A stretch of 64,000 nt of DNA from Limnanthes douglasii subsp. nivea (GCA_036936605.1 JAUPFV010000002.1:124480376-124544375); one strand, 5' to 3'; positions 11,071-23,500 are shown, counted from the first letter of the stretch. The notes: generated by a model not told the origin, from the letters alone. Translations and numbers: made by a program.

Positions 11071-12322
11071 CTTGAATCGGACTTGGTCATCAAGGAGGAT
11101 CTTGTAAATCTTAGAGATTTGATGACTAAATTATTAGCTTTTTCATTCCCACGAACTTCCTTGAGTTTCTTATTTATCACTTTATGAAAGTTAGAACTGC
11201 ATTCATTAATCTTGTAAGTTGGGGTTGACTGTTTTCTTCCTATGTTTTCTCTATCAGGTGTAGAAGCTTCAGAACTAGTGATTCCTTCCTCCATGGTGTA
11301 GCCTTCCTTGATCGACTCTAAAGCTTTCAATATATCAGCATTAGTACCAGTTGGAGAATCACTGTCAACTATGGAAATTGTTTTGGGAGTTTCACTCCTT
11401 CTGTCAACCAAGACTTCCTCTGTATTACTACCAATTGTATTAGTTTGATGAGGATTCAGATCTATTGTATTAACCTGAATATTAAGATTATTTTCAATAA
11501 ATATTTTTTCTTTTTCTTGTCTTTCTTCACTGCTTTTGTGTTATAGCTGTTCTTCTTATTATTCTCCTTCTTTTTCAAAACTTTTTTGCAAGATTCAGAT
11601 TCATGACCAACATGAAAAAAAATCATTACAGTAATTTGGCAAATCCTTGTAGAGAAGATTTATCCAACAACCTTGATTTTCACCGAATCCGCCCAAGAAT
11701 TTGTAGTGAAGTTTTTGAGAAAGATCTAACTCAACCCAAGCAAGACATGAATTGTGATAGGCTCTGTTTCTTTCAGGGACTTTGATTTTCAGAGGGCTGC
11801 CTATAGTACTAGCAAGAGTATATATCATCTTCTCGTTGAACATATACTCAGGAAGTTTATCAAATTTAATCTACACCGGACATATTAGGCATTCGATCTT
11901 CACATTAAAATCCGGTGTCCACTTTAACAGCCTCATCAGAGAACTACCAATGGACCATAAATGTTTTGACCAAACCTTACACATATCCTCCTTGGAACTG
12001 AATTCTAGAAGCAAATTCCTAGTATCCCAGATACTTATATTGTACTCATTCGAAAGATTCATCTTTGGGAGGAAATCTTCAATTAACTGTTTTTCGGAAT
12101 TCCCTAACTAAATTTACCAATTAAAGTAAAAAAAATTTGTGTCATTAAAGTATCTTTGACGCTTAATGGAAACTGCACACATATATGATCTATTTTATGC
12201 ATACAGAACATCAGGTACTTTTCCTCATCTTGATTCTTGCTTTTACAGATCTCGGTAAATGATTTTGATAAACTGCTACGATTATCTATCACTGGGTGAT
12301 TTATTATGGGAGGTATACCCAT
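11067..12322 (-). pseudogene. LINE ORF1 (DUF4283-like nucleic-acid-binding protein, frameshifted)
   Basis: Minus-strand segments match the ORF1 protein of plant L1 elements. They are LLLEFSSKEDMCKVWSKHLWSIGSSLMRLLKWTPDFN, FNEKMIYTLASTIGSPLKI and CLAWVELDL (DUF4283 pattern), then LPNYCNDFF and, one frame over, HVGHESESCKK, a degenerate zinc knuckle. At least three frame changes or stops are present (near 12110, 11870 and 11600). The last part reads without interruption to TGA 11069-11067. ORF1 proteins bind element RNA. I did not find a convincing LINE 5' end. Confidence 0.75.
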
Positions 12323-12703
12323 CGAAGCACGAAGGTCAGGAAATTATTTGCCCATATCAAGCAAAGAACCTAGAACTTTGTTTCGAAAACACAAAGCAGA
12401 GCAAATCAAACAATTATGAATCAGATTTAGAGCGGAAAATTAAATCAGTAGATGAAAGAAAGGCTCGATTGCTAGATTTTTTTTCAAATCAGTAGATGAA
12501 AGAAAGGCTCGATTTCTAGAAGAAACAACTAAAAAAAATCAACATGCAATTGATTTCAATTTCCAGAAGGAAATTTTTGGTACTTTGTTTCTTGGAGCAT
12601 ATCTCGAAAAATCTATTCTTCTTAGACTCATAACTTATAAAGGATATGATAAAAATATATATATTTATGAGTTGTTTTTTTAAAATGGGAACAACGTTTA
12701 TTT
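12323..12703. other. Unassigned sequence with a 44-bp tandem duplication
   Basis: No gene is recognised. A plus-strand frame (DLLWEVYPSKHEGQEIICPY...) is open for 78 codons but matches nothing I know. AAATCAGTAGATGAAAGAAA and the following bases are repeated 44 bp apart (12442 and 12486). Confidence 0.5.
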
Positions 12704-13384
12704 AAGAAAAGTACCAGTAAATACCCACTCAACTATCTAATTACCCACTAGTACCCGTTTTTTGGATATTGTCACGTGGTACCTCGAATTAAAATTTGAA
12801 AAAAATACCCCCGACTATATATACTCGCTGGTACCTTCACTAGTACTAACCTGAGAGTTGTTTGAAAAACTAACCTGAGAGTTATTTGAAAAACGAACCT
12901 GAGAGTTGTTTGAAAAACTAACCTGAGAGTTGTTTGAAAAACGAACCTGAGAGTTGTTTGAAAAACTAACCTGAGAGTTGTTTGCAACTCTCTCGATTTC
13001 TTGAGAGTTGTTTGCAACTCTCTCGATTTCGTGAGAGTTGTTACCGGTAAAATTTTATTTTTAAAAAAATCAAAATATATTATCAATGGATCTAGTTTTG
13101 TTCATTTAAAAAAAATAAAAACGATGGTACTTTCATTTATTTTTTCCGAGCTCCGTTTTGAATGATATGGATCTTTTAAAAATAAAATTAAAAAAAAAAT
13201 GTAAGAAAGAGAAATTTTGGTTATGTGGTTTTTGACGAAGGATGAGATTAGTTAGGATATTAAAATAATGTTAGATATTAAGTGAAATTAAATAGTTGAG
13301 AGGACTATTAGAAGGTAATAGAACAAAGTTTGGGTACTAGATGACAATAGAATAGTTGAATCCGCATTATTGGTGCAATTTCCC
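12704..13384. mobile_element. Candidate non-autonomous terminal-inverted-repeat element
   Basis: The first about 60 bases (AAGAAAAGTACCAGTAAATA...) reappear inverted and diverged at 13322-13384. Shared blocks in the same order are GGGTACTAG, ATAGTTGA and TGGT(A/G)C. The flanks are similar 9-mers, CGTTTATTT (12695-12703) and CATTTATTT (after 13384), like a Mutator-type 9-bp target duplication with one mismatch. No transposase is present. The interior has a minisatellite and two hairpins. Family assignment is uncertain. Confidence 0.5.
12850..13022. repeat. 24-bp minisatellite followed by two 20-base hairpins
   Basis: Five 24-bp units of CCTGAGAGTTGTTTGAAAAA begin at 12850, 12874, 12898, 12922 and 12946. 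Units alternate CTAA and CGAA at their end, giving a 48-bp higher period for most of the array. From 12973 two 30-bp units contain the perfect inverted repeat GAGAGTTG-TTTG-CAACTCTC (12973-12992 and 13003-13022). Confidence 0.9.
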
Positions 13385-13524
13385 ATTTATTTTTGGTCGA
13401 CGATTTTGGCTGATCCAACCCTTAAACCTATCTAAAACTTCCATTTACGTTTCCATCGATCAATCTGATTCATTCGAATCTTTCTTTTTGTCTTTTTCTC
13501 TATGCGATTTCAAGAACTTCGGAG

Positions 13525-15330
13525 ATGCTTAAACACCGCAAGCTCAGTGGTATTATCCCCATAACCAGTTCCCTCTCCTCTTCACTTCTATCCAAAGAAA
13601 TCTACAATTACATTCCGTCAAGCTCAAAACCTCTGTAATCATGGTGGTTCATTGATTTATCATGCATTCGGTTTTGCTAAAGTACGTGAAATCATCTCAG
13701 TGGCATTTCGTCGAAGAGGTTTCGACCAAACTCAATTCGTCTCAAATCTCAGAGATTCTCTCGGGTCTAGTTAAATCCCTGAGCTAGCATTTCAGATTTA
13801 CCCACACTGGGTTTCAACATTAAGATGTTGGAAACCTGTTGCTTAGCTATCGCAGTTGTGTCTCGTATGACTTCACCAAAACCCACTTTGCAGTTGCTAA
13901 AGGAAACAATAAGCAGTGGAGGTTGATTTACTATTGGCTTGCGGTTTCGTGGGATCAGTTAAGCACTAAAATCAGCGTTCTTTTTTAATTTTCTGATCAG
14001 GGTTTGTTGTGAGCTGAAGATGATTGGTAAGCCAACTGGGTGTTTTTGGATGATAAAAGGTAAAGGCATTGTTCCTAAAATTGTTTTTAAAATTGAGACT
14101 TGTAAGTTGTAATTCTATGTTGAGTTTGTTTTCGAATACGCAGAGATGTTTAGGATGAATGTAAAGTCAGGTTTGTATACTTTTAATGTAATGATCAATG
14201 TTAATTGTAAAGAAGGGAAGTTAAAAAAGTTAAGGAGTTCATCCGGAGAATGGAGGGAGTTAAGAGCCTAGCATTGTTACATATAACACCTTAGTTTAAA
14301 ATTATTGCTTGAATGCGAAAATTGAAGGTGCTTAATTGAGTCTTAAGAAAATGAAAGCCAAACTAATTCACACATGTATAATTCGATTCACACCACACAC
14401 ATAAAATTCAATAATTATCGGATGTGTAAGGAAAGAAGACTCAAAGAGGCGTCGAAGACAGACACTCCAGACAATCAAGGAGATGGGTTTGGTTAATGCT
14501 GTGACTTATAATAGCTTGATTGAGATCTAGAGTTAGCTTTTGGTTATGGAAGGAGATGATTAAGGAAGGTAAATATGTTGATTCATTGTTTGTGTATGGA
14601 GTATAGGATGGACGATAGATTGGTAAAAGAAATGGTAGAGAAAGAACTAGTACCTGATTGTATCACTTATAACATATTGATAAAAGGGTATTCTCGATGT
14701 GGGAATGCTAAGAAAGCGTTTAACCTTCATGATCAAATGCTGATTGCTCGGATTTAGCCTACATCGAAAACTTATACTTAGCTTATTTATGTTTTAGGTA
14801 AATGGAATAGATTGAAGGAGGCAGGTGATTTGTTGGAGAAAGTACTACAAAAAGGCATTATTCCTGATCTTGTAATGTTGAATGCTTTAATCGATGGTCA
14901 CTGTGCTGTAATATTAATCGTGCATTTGCTCTTTTGTAAGAGATGGATGATGAGGTGACTTATAAGACCTTAATGCTCTTTTGTAAGAGATGGATGATGA
15001 GGTGACTTATAAGACCTTAATGCGGGGGCGGTGCAGAGAAGGGAAAGACGAAGATGCCCGCGAGATTCTTAGTGGGATGAACAGAAGAGGCATCAAACCA
15101 GATTATATAAGTTGCGACACTCTTGTCAGTGGGTATAGCAAGAGAGGTGATATAAAGGATGCTTTTGGAGTAAGAGATGAGATGATGATTATAATGCCTT
15201 GATAAGAGGTTTATGTAAAACTCCGAACGGCGGAGTAGTGGCAGAGAAGCTTCTTGAGGAAATGGTTAGTAAAGGGTTTACTCCTGATGATAGCACGTAC
15301 TATGCTCTGATCGAGGCGATTGCTGGTTCA
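13525..15330 (+). pseudogene. Pentatricopeptide repeat (PPR) protein pseudogene
   Basis: Several P-type PPR motifs are readable on the plus strand in different frames. They are SGLYTFNVMINVNCKEGKLKK near 14165, MGLVNAVTYNSLIE near 14480, ELVPDCITYNILIKGYSRCGNAKKAF near 14650, KGIIPDLVMLNALIDGHC near 14850, RGIKPDYISCDTLVSGYSKRGDIKDAF near 15090 and KGFTPDDSTYYALIEAIAG near 15275. The 35-residue spacing is typical. The proposed start is ATG 13525 (MLKHRKLSGIIPITSS). Stops, frameshifts and a 47-bp tandem duplication destroy the frame. PPR proteins normally bind organellar RNA. The exact orthologue is not identified and the 3' end is uncertain. Confidence 0.8.
14928..15021 (+). repeat. 47-bp tandem duplication in the PPR pseudogene
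   Basis: The block starting GCTCTTTTGTAAGAGATGGA is repeated exactly at 14928 and 14975. Because 47 is not a multiple of 3 it shifts the reading frame. Confidence 0.9.
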
Positions 15331-16152
15331 TGTCTCACACAAAATAAAAGTTTTTTTTTTTTTGGGTTTCGATTAGTTTTTTATCCTGCTTCTTTTTGAA
15401 TGAAGTCCGTTTGAGAGGATATTAATTTCTTAAGGAATTGAATATTGTGGAGCATTGTCTGATGGATTATACATCCTGTACACAGGCCGGGCAGTGGCTC
15501 ACTGGGATTTGTAGAAGAATGGATTGAATTTTGACTTAATTGGGTGACTGATTCAATCTAGCTAGGGGTAGCTTAGGGTAAATCCTCCTAGTAAAGGTAG
15601 ATCTTCCATCTTTGTCCGATTGAAAGTTTTGTGGTCTTCTAGTGAATGAAAGAAGTCAAATTACTAAATTATGTTTCCCTGCTGTTACTGAAATATACAA
15701 ACTGTTCACTTTCTTGACATTTCAGATTCTCCTGATCTTTAGAGGTAGTTTTTTATGTACTTTGAGTGTCATTTCCGCACTGTCGTGTTTGTGGCTATAC
15801 ATGGAAAGAAAATTCACCAGAATTTCAAACAGATTATAGTAATGTTATTTTAGTTGCTTGTGGTATTTTCTACTGTGTGCGTATTTGCTTAATTTCAATT
15901 TGGGAAGAGATAGAAACAGATGCAGATCATGAATCAGTCAAGAAGAATAAAGACAAAGACTACTGAAGGTGCTTATTTATTAAAGTGCAGCATGAGTATG
16001 TATACATTATTGTAAAGTTACAAGCAAGTACTTATAGTTCCGAAATTCCAAAACAAATTTACAACCTTTATTCTGTACATTGATACAGCTTGTCAAATTC
16101 TTCAGCTGATGATAACGTGGGATTGGTATCCATCCAAGGAGCGAATCCAGTG
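15331..16152. other. Intergenic sequence between PPR pseudogene and P450
   Basis: AT-rich, with a T13 run at 15350-15362. No repeat or coding similarity is recognised. The part next to 16153 should hold the P450 3' UTR on the minus strand. Confidence 0.5.
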
Positions 16153-18173
16153 CTATGCTTGGGGGTTTAATTTCAGCTGACGAACGTAGTGTACTGCAGG
16201 TGGTCTTGGTGTAACTATAACATCCAGTGGTGTTGCTTTTGGCAAAAGTAAGCCTGGAGCTTCAGTCATATCAACTTGTTTCTTTAAAACAGTCTCCACC
16301 TCAAATGCATGTAGAAGTCGTGCCAGTGTCAAGTGAACGATCTGAAGTGTGAATGTTACACCTGGACACATCCTTCTTCCCGACCCAAATGGTATGTACT
16401 CAAAGTTTTGACCACTAACATCAAAGTTGGCTTGATGTTTGAGAAATCTCTCGGGTATAAATTCTGAAGGGTCATTCCAGATACTCGGGTCACGATGCAG
16501 CTTCCACAAGTTAACGATCAGGCGGGTGTCTTTTAGGACTTTAAAGCCAGATAAAGTACAGTCCTCTATGGCTGCTCGTGGTCCTGAAAGGGGGGCAGCT
16601 GGATAGAGTCTGAGGGTTTCCTTGACAATTGCTTGCAAGTAAGGTAGGTTTTTTATGTCTGACTCGTCTACTTTACGGTGACTTCCTATGTGGCTGTCTA
16701 GCTCATCTTGCAACTTCTTTAAAACACGGGGTGTATTCAGTAGCAAAGAAAGTGCCCATGTAAGTGTGGCTTCAGTGGTTTCGTTTCCCGCTAGTATAAG
16801 GTTCTGAAATCATCACAAAATTTGAGATTTAAGATTAATTCCTACATTCTTATTGTATACAAACGTTTTGCAATTTTTAGCCTCTGAATATTCTGTTCTC
16901 ACAAGTGTCATAAGCCATCTATTCAAATAGCACTAGTAGATTAGTATTTCGTATTGATTAGGCGTAGCGATATTTTCCTGACCCCGATCTGATTATGTCC
17001 GATCCAGAAAAAAAACAGACCGAGTATTTTAGGTTCAAAATTTGTGCTGGAGCCCAATTTGAATTTCGGGTATGGGTTTGGACATTCGGACAAACCTGCC
17101 AGATTTAGGTTTTGAAAAACAACTAGAATGGATCAGGACCATATATGTCCGAAATTCAGGTCTCGGTCAAATAGAATATTAATTAATGGAAGGTTTAGAC
17201 CGAACGATGATTGACTACTGGCAATAGTGTTATTACACAGGTTGCTGAATTTTTGAAGACTTACCAGGCAAGTGGCTTTAATGACAGTATCAGCTTTCCT
17301 CGTTGAAAATTCTCCACCAGCCATAACTGAGAGCATGATATCGATGAAGTCCTCCTCATCTTTCTCGTTCATAGTTCCGGTGATTTGCTTGGTACGGTGC
17401 TCATCCAACCAGCTTCCAATAACATGATCCAGTTCCTTAGCTGTACGCTTCATTTCGCCTACATATCCCATCACAATATCTAACCACCCAAGAACCGGAA
17501 TCGCATCAGACAAGTAAAATCTTCCCAATAGACGGGAAAGGTCATCTAAAGCCGTTTTGTATCTCTTGGACTGAGAATATCGGGTACCGGCAATTATCCT
17601 CACGATAATATCCATCGACAAGTTCCCAAATCTTTCCTTCATTTCGACCGAAACAGGTGTTTCGTTGTTCGTGTATAGTCTGTACAAACCTTGTATGAAA
17701 AGATTGATTTCTGTATCTCTGATGTGCTTTAGCAGCTCAAGCCGGCTGTTCGAGAGCAGCTGAGACACGGCTAGCTTCCTTGCATCACGCCAGTATGATC
17801 CGTAGGGTGTGAAACCGAACATGGTGTTCTCATAGCTCATGTGCTTTAGCGCTAAAGAACCGGGCCGTGTAAGAAAGGCTTTATCATTAGTGGTATAGAT
17901 TTCTTTTGCCACTTTCCAGTTAGTAACCACAACAGCTCGGTTCATTCCGAAGCGGATAGAGAAGATAGATCCGTATTTATCAGCCATGGCTGCAAGGTTG
18001 CGATGTAGCAGCTGCTCTCCAAGAAGATGAAGGTGGCCTATTATCGGCCAACCTCCTGCTATCTCTGGTGGCATCCCATGCTTGTTATTCTTTTTCTTGC
18101 ATAAAAACAGCCGCAAAGCTGCTAGAAACAGCAGGAAAAAAATGATCCCGGATAGATAGAGAGAAAACCCCAT
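16153..18173 (-). CDS. Cytochrome P450, CYP82-like, two exons
   Basis: Exon 1 is 18173-17265 and exon 2 is 16803-16153. The 461-bp phase-0 intron has donor GTAAGT and acceptor TTTCAG. The protein is 519 residues with no internal stop. A membrane anchor is at 4-25 (LYLSGIIFFLLFLAALRLFLC), then a basic stretch and the proline hinge PPEIAGGWP (35-43). Helix C has WRDAR (128-132). The oxygen-binding motif AGNETT (308-313) has Asn-Glu where AGSDTT is usual. ExxR is KETLR (Glu365, Arg368), PERF is at 420-423, and the haem loop is FGSGRRMCPG with ligand Cys449. Length, intron position and the C-terminal ATPLDVIVTPRP fit CYP82, a family of ER-bound monooxygenases in specialised metabolism. The substrate cannot be inferred. 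An upstream in-frame ATG would add 20 residues, but MGFSLYL is the natural start. Confidence 0.93.
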
Positions 18174-18208
18174 GGTATTCAAGTTTTTCAAATTTGATGA
18201 ACCGATAA

Positions 18209-18216
18209 TATTTATA
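18209..18216 (-). promoter_or_regulatory. Possible TATA box of the P450 gene
   Basis: TATAAATA on the minus strand, about 36-43 bases before the ATG. It would leave a very short 5' UTR, so a more distal promoter is possible. Confidence 0.35.
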
Positions 18217-18834
18217 CAAAAAAAAAAACTCAAGTCAACTTAAGCTGTGAGTAAAACAAGAACTCCAGATGACGAATAAAGCTGAATTTAATATCAAGAA
18301 TTTCAACAACCCACGTATCAAAAAATATATTATCTCGTACATTAAATATTATATCTCCTACTTTGATTTATATGATATTAAAAAATTATCTGATACTAGT
18401 TAAACATGAATCGATAACATGTTACTCGTGTTAAAGGAATCCACTACAATCTTGCAAATTGCAACAAATAGCCTAGTAAATGTAACATATTAAACATAAG
18501 TCGATATCATCTTCCTGAAATTCTAAAGCTAGCCTTACTAATCTTCGAACAAATCATCCTAATAGATTTAACATATGATACTTATCTAACTATTATCTAA
18601 TTATTACAACTAAACATCACTCTTCATTGTTTTTAAAGGTGTAAATTTTGATCTTGCTCACCTCCTTATTCTGTTTCGAAACAACTCATCGATTATCATC
18701 TTTAGGAAAATTGTAAGCTCATGGAAATTTGTTTCATTTCTTTACATAGATGCGACCGTTTAGATTAAAGAAGTGAATTTTAATTTCCAATCTTTTAACA
18801 ACATTAACGAGGATCACAGTCTCAATTTATGAGT
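18217..18834. other. Intergenic sequence upstream of the P450
   Basis: AT-rich with no coding or repeat similarity recognised. It should contain distal P450 promoter sequence. Confidence 0.5.
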
Positions 18835-19485
18835 TGTTGTATGTGAAAGACAAAGAATAACCATAGAATAAAAAATAAATTAACGAAATTCAGCAAAGTA
18901 TGTTTACATCTTACGATCTGCTGCAAATCGTTTTTATAAAAAAAGACTCTGTGACTCTATTTTCGATACATTTACAAAAGTTAGTTAATGGTCATATATA
19001 TATATATAGACTTAACACATAGAAAGATGAATTGATACAAGAGTTAATTCTCATTACTATGTTATTTATGATTCATTAAACAATGAACTTCCGAAGTTCC
19101 AAACGACATAAGGCTCTTCGCTTTCTGATCCTTCATATAAGGACCATTGTCTAAAGATCCTTCGTCTTCGACACTATCGGCTAAAGACTCTTTGGTTCAA
19201 ACCTCTTGTTTATAAAAGCCTCATCTTCAATATCCTTATCTAAGCACTCTCGGTTTCAGACATCTCGATTACAGAAGCCTCATCTTCAAGATCCTTGTCT
19301 AAGGACCCTTAGTTTCAGACCTCTCGGTTATAGAAGCCTCATCTTTAAGATCCTTGACTAAGGACCCTCGGTTTTAGACCTCTCGGTTACAGAAGCCTCA
19401 TCTTCAATCATTGTCTAAGAACTCTCGATTCGAGTACCCTTCGGTTGGAACCCCCTCGGTTGGAAGTAGGGCCCTCAACTAACCA
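18835..19485 (-). repeat. 3' LTR of copia K with internal 59-bp repeat
   Basis: It aligns with 23515-24160 through blocks such as GACTCTGTGACTCTATTTT and CTTCTGATCCTTC. A 59-bp unit containing AAGCCTCATCTTCAA occurs four times (19216, 19275, 19334, 19393). The outer end is eroded. Confidence 0.85.
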
Positions 19486-19530
19486 CTTGAAGACTGGTTT
19501 CAATCTAATGCAACATATTTTGTGGTCTTA

Positions 19531-22300
19531 TTACTCTTGCAGACCAATTGAAGCTGAACACAACTTCAGCTTTTCAATGGCTAATATCTTCGTTAATGAA
19601 TTCTTACTTTCTTGGATCTTTTCCACTATTAGCACCCCATTTTCTAATAAATATCTGATGAAGTGATAACGAAGACCGATATGCTTGGTTCTGGAGTGAA
19701 ATGTTGAATTCTTCGCCAGGTGAATTACACTCTGACTATCACTGTGTAGAACATTCTTTTCATTTTTAAATCCCAACTCGGTTAACAGACCTTGAAGTTA
19801 TATCATCTCTTTACTAGCTTCGGTCATTGCTAAATACTCAACATTTGTAGTGGATAGAGTGATAGATTTTATATAACTTTGGCATTCAACTAACAATTGT
19901 AGTTCCAACAGTGAATATATAACCAGTGGTGCTTTTCCGGTGATCGACTTCACCTCTAAAATTTGCATCTACGTAACCTTGTACCTTTAATTCACCCTTA
20001 CCAAAGTAAAAACAGTTTCTTGTGGTGCATAGTAGGTACCTCAAAATCCACTTTACAGCTTCCGAATGAATTTTTCTTGGGTTTGATATAAACCTACTTA
20101 TAGCTCCCACTGCATAACCAATTTCTGGTCTCGTACATACTATTACATACATCAAACTCCCAATAGCTAAGGCGCAAGGAACCTAAGCCATGAACATTTT
20201 ATCTTCCTCAGTTTGAGAGGATCAATCTTTGGATAAACGAAAGTGACTTGCCAATGGTTTATTAACTAACTTAGCATCACTTATGTTAAATATTTCCAAA
20301 ACACAATTGATGTACTCAGACTGAGATAACTTCAAAGCTCTTTTATGTGTATTAATTGTGATTTACGTTCCAAGGATCTTCTTTGCTGGACCCAAGTCTT
20401 TCTTGTTAAATTATTTGGAAAGTTCGTACCTCAATCTTCCGATATCATCTATATTTGGACCTTCCACTAACATATCATCAACGTTAAGTGGTAGCATGAT
20501 ATAACTAAACTTACTTCTTTTAAAATAGCAACAATGACTAGTATTGCACTTCTGGTGATTTTATTTGTGTATAAAACCTTCAAATTTCTTGTACCACAGT
20601 CTTGGGGCTTATTTTAGACTATAAAAGCTTTTCTTGAGTATACATACCATGTTTATTTTCCCTCATTTTAAGAAGTCTTCTACTTGATAAATGTATATCT
20701 CTTCATCCAAGTCTCCGTGAAGAAATGCAGTCTTTATTTCTAACTGTTCAAAATAAAGGTCTTTAATGGCAACAATATTCATCACTAATATAATAGTATT
20801 GAGTTTTACAACTTGAGCAAAAATCTCGGTATAATCAACTCATTTATTTTGTTGAAATCCTTTGAAAACTAGTCAGGTTTTGTATCTCTTAGAGCCATCA
20901 TGCTCGTATTTCACTCGGTACACCTATTTGTTGTGAAGTTTATGATTTCCACACGGGTAACTCAACTAGTTCCCTGCCTGGTTTAAGATTAGGGATTCCA
21001 TCTCATTTTTACATGGCAAGCTCCCACTTACTAGCATCGTTGGTCTAATAAGCTTTATTATACTATTTGGCTTCCCCACCATCAATCAACAATAATACAA
21101 GTATCGCCTATTAGGTACATGAGTTCGTGAAGATCTTTTCAATACATGAGCTGATACTACTGGATGCGAAGTATCTATCTGTTGTGAAGTGTCAATCTAT
21201 TATACATCGCTCTGTCCAACTGACTCTCCTATTTGAGTACTTGATGCGATCGGCTCTGTTTTCTATCTGTCTAAACCTCCTCGAAATCTGCAAAGAGCGA
21301 TCCATACGCATTTGATTCATTTGCTTTAATTTTATGTATGTTCTTGTACATCACTGTTTCATGGAAGATCACATCTCTGCTACGAATCATCTTCTTGTTT
21401 TCTTTATCCCAGACATGATAACCAAACTCATCTTTGCCATAGCCGATCAGGGTACATTTCTTAGATTTGGGATCAAGCTTGTTCCTTTCTTGATCACTTA
21501 TATGAACATAAGTCGTACAACCAAAAAATCTTAGATGTGATAATATTATCTGTTTTCCACTTCATATCTCCTTGGGGATTCTGTGATCTATGGGAATCGA
21601 TGGACCTCGGTTAATCAAGTAAGAAAATGTGTTAACTATTTTTTTCGCAAAAGTGCTTCGATAGACCTGACTATATACGAATATTTATGGCTATTTTTGT
21701 CAATGTTCGATTCACTCGACAGCACGACTGTGTTGAGGCGTACCCAGCACGGTTCTTTCCATTCTTATCCCGTGCTCATAGAAAATATTCTTGAATCTGG
21801 TTTTCACATATTCACCACCATTTTCGGTTCTCAGCTTTTTGATTTTCAGACCTGTCTCATTCTCAACCATAGTTTCCATCTTCTAAAAATATCAAACACT
21901 TCGGATTTATGTTTTAAGAAGTAAACCATACCTTTCGAGAGTGATCATCTATAATAGTCTCGAAGTAGTGTTTCTCTTCAATAGGTGAAACAGTAGTTGG
22001 TCCCCAAACATCAAAGTGAACGAGCTCTAATCTTTCTTTCTTTGGGGTCTCAGCACTTGTCTGAAAATTGGCCCTTTTCTGTTTTCCAAGTATGAAATCT
22101 TCACATATTTCTATATCAACTGAATGTAGACCTGGTAGCTTCACCAATAAGTGCATAGTTTTCATCCCATTCTCACTAATTTGGCCAAGCTCTGGTGCTA
22201 CATATTTATATTTTCATTTCATGTTTCTATTGCAATTGAACAACACGTTTCTAATGTCTTGTAAAGAGTACCACTTTTTTTTTTCCATGAGCAACCGTCA
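19531..22300 (-). pseudogene. Copia K pol: integrase, RT, RNase H (broken)
   Basis: Reading right to left, the integrase core has LELVHFDVWGPTTV and IDDHSRKVW (about 22060-21920), preceded by the GKQKRANF boundary motif. RT gives VDDMLVEGPNIDDIGRLRYEL near 20480, then SLMYVIVCTRPEIGYAVG (20155). RNase H has GYVDANFRGEVDHRKSTTGYIF and ends LHSDSQSVIHLAKNSTFHSRTKHI (19750-19690). The region between 20950 and 21900 is poorly conserved. The frame is broken many times, so no product is expected. Confidence 0.85.
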
Positions 22301-22599
22301 TTTCTCCCTTTAAAATCTTCCAATTTTCACCATGGAAGATCGTAATGTAGCCTTTGCTAGCTAACTACTCTACTGAGATTAAGTTTTTTCTTAGGTTGGG
22401 GATATGTCTGGCATCTTTCAACTTCCCGACATACCCATTCAATTTAATCTTCATAATAAATTTACTAATTATATCAAAAGGTTGATCATCACCAAGATAT
22501 ACATTTCCAAGTTTCCAGGGAAAAACCTCTCGAAGAATTCTTTCTTTAGTATGGCATGGAACGATGCTCTAGAGTCTAACACCGAACATTTTTTTGCTT

Positions 22600-23453
22600 T
22601 CTAAGGATCATATTAGCGCATCATCTCCTTCTAAAGTGAAATTTTCATTTGTCTTCATCTCATGGTCTGTTGGTGCTCTCTTGCATTGGTTTCCGTAGTG
22701 TCCGATCTTCTTACAGTTCCAACACTCGATATTTTTCGACCTCTCAGAATTTTCAGGATTCCTAAACTTGAACCTCTTGTATCTTGATCTACCTCGGTAG
22801 TTTGATTTATCGCGTCCATTCTCTCTGGTTGAATTTCTTCCTCTCGACTCTGTATGCAAGATAAAGGAGATTGATGACTCACCTGAATCTCTCCTACAAA
22901 TATCTTCCATGAGGACTAGGTCATGAACAACATCAAATTTTAACTTATTATTTCTTGAGGATCTACTCACAATCGTAACAGTAGCATTTGAACGATCTGG
23001 TAGGGAAACAAAGAGTATCAGTGCTCATATTTCTTCATTAAAATCACGTTTAACCGAACTCAACTGGGTTGTGATTGTATTGAGTTCATTAAGGTGTTGA
23101 GCTGCAAATGTGCCTTATGTTATTTGAAAATTGAATAAGTACCTCATCAAGTAAACTTTGTTAGACGACAATGACTTCTCATATATATTGAAGAGAGCCT
23201 TCATAAGGTCTGCAGTGGTTGTTTTATGTACGATATTGAAAGAAACATTGCGAGATAACGTCAATCGGATAACTTCAAAGGCTTGTCTGCCAATAAAAGT
23301 CCATTCTTCAGCTTCCATACTCTGTGGCTTCTTTTCTGAGAGGGGTCGATAAAGTTTTTTCTGGTACACATAATCTTAAATCTGTATCTTTAAAAACCCA
23401 AAATCTACACCATCAAACTTTTCGAGTTTCACATTTCCTTCATTTGTATCCAT
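22600..23453 (-). pseudogene. Copia K gag (broken)
   Basis: The start is ATG 23453 (MDTNEGNVKLEKFDGVDF), 48 bases after the primer site. It runs into DYVYQKKLYRPLSEKK and EEWTFIGRQAFEVIRLTLS, typical copia gag (UBN2-type), then a CCHC knuckle CWNCKKIGHYGNQC near 22700. A stop interrupts after KIQI. Gag would form the virus-like particle. Confidence 0.85.
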
Positions 23454-23500
23454 TGCTCCCACTCAAATCTAACCTCGTTTGGATCAATACCAAATTTGTA

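Noticed and set aside
12850..13040. Direct repeats with spacers, considered as CRISPR-like
   Set aside because: The units are head-to-tail without unique spacers, and the genome is clearly a plant nuclear one.
12772..13086. Minus-strand 104-codon ORF with eight-residue repeats (QTTLRLVF/QTTLRFVF)
   Set aside because: It is only the 24-bp minisatellite read in frame. No start context, homologue or neighbouring exon supports a gene.
16804..17264. P450 intron searched for a nested gene or element
   Set aside because: It is AT-rich with some GTCCG/TTCGG-containing words, but no ends, repeats or coding similarity strong enough to call.
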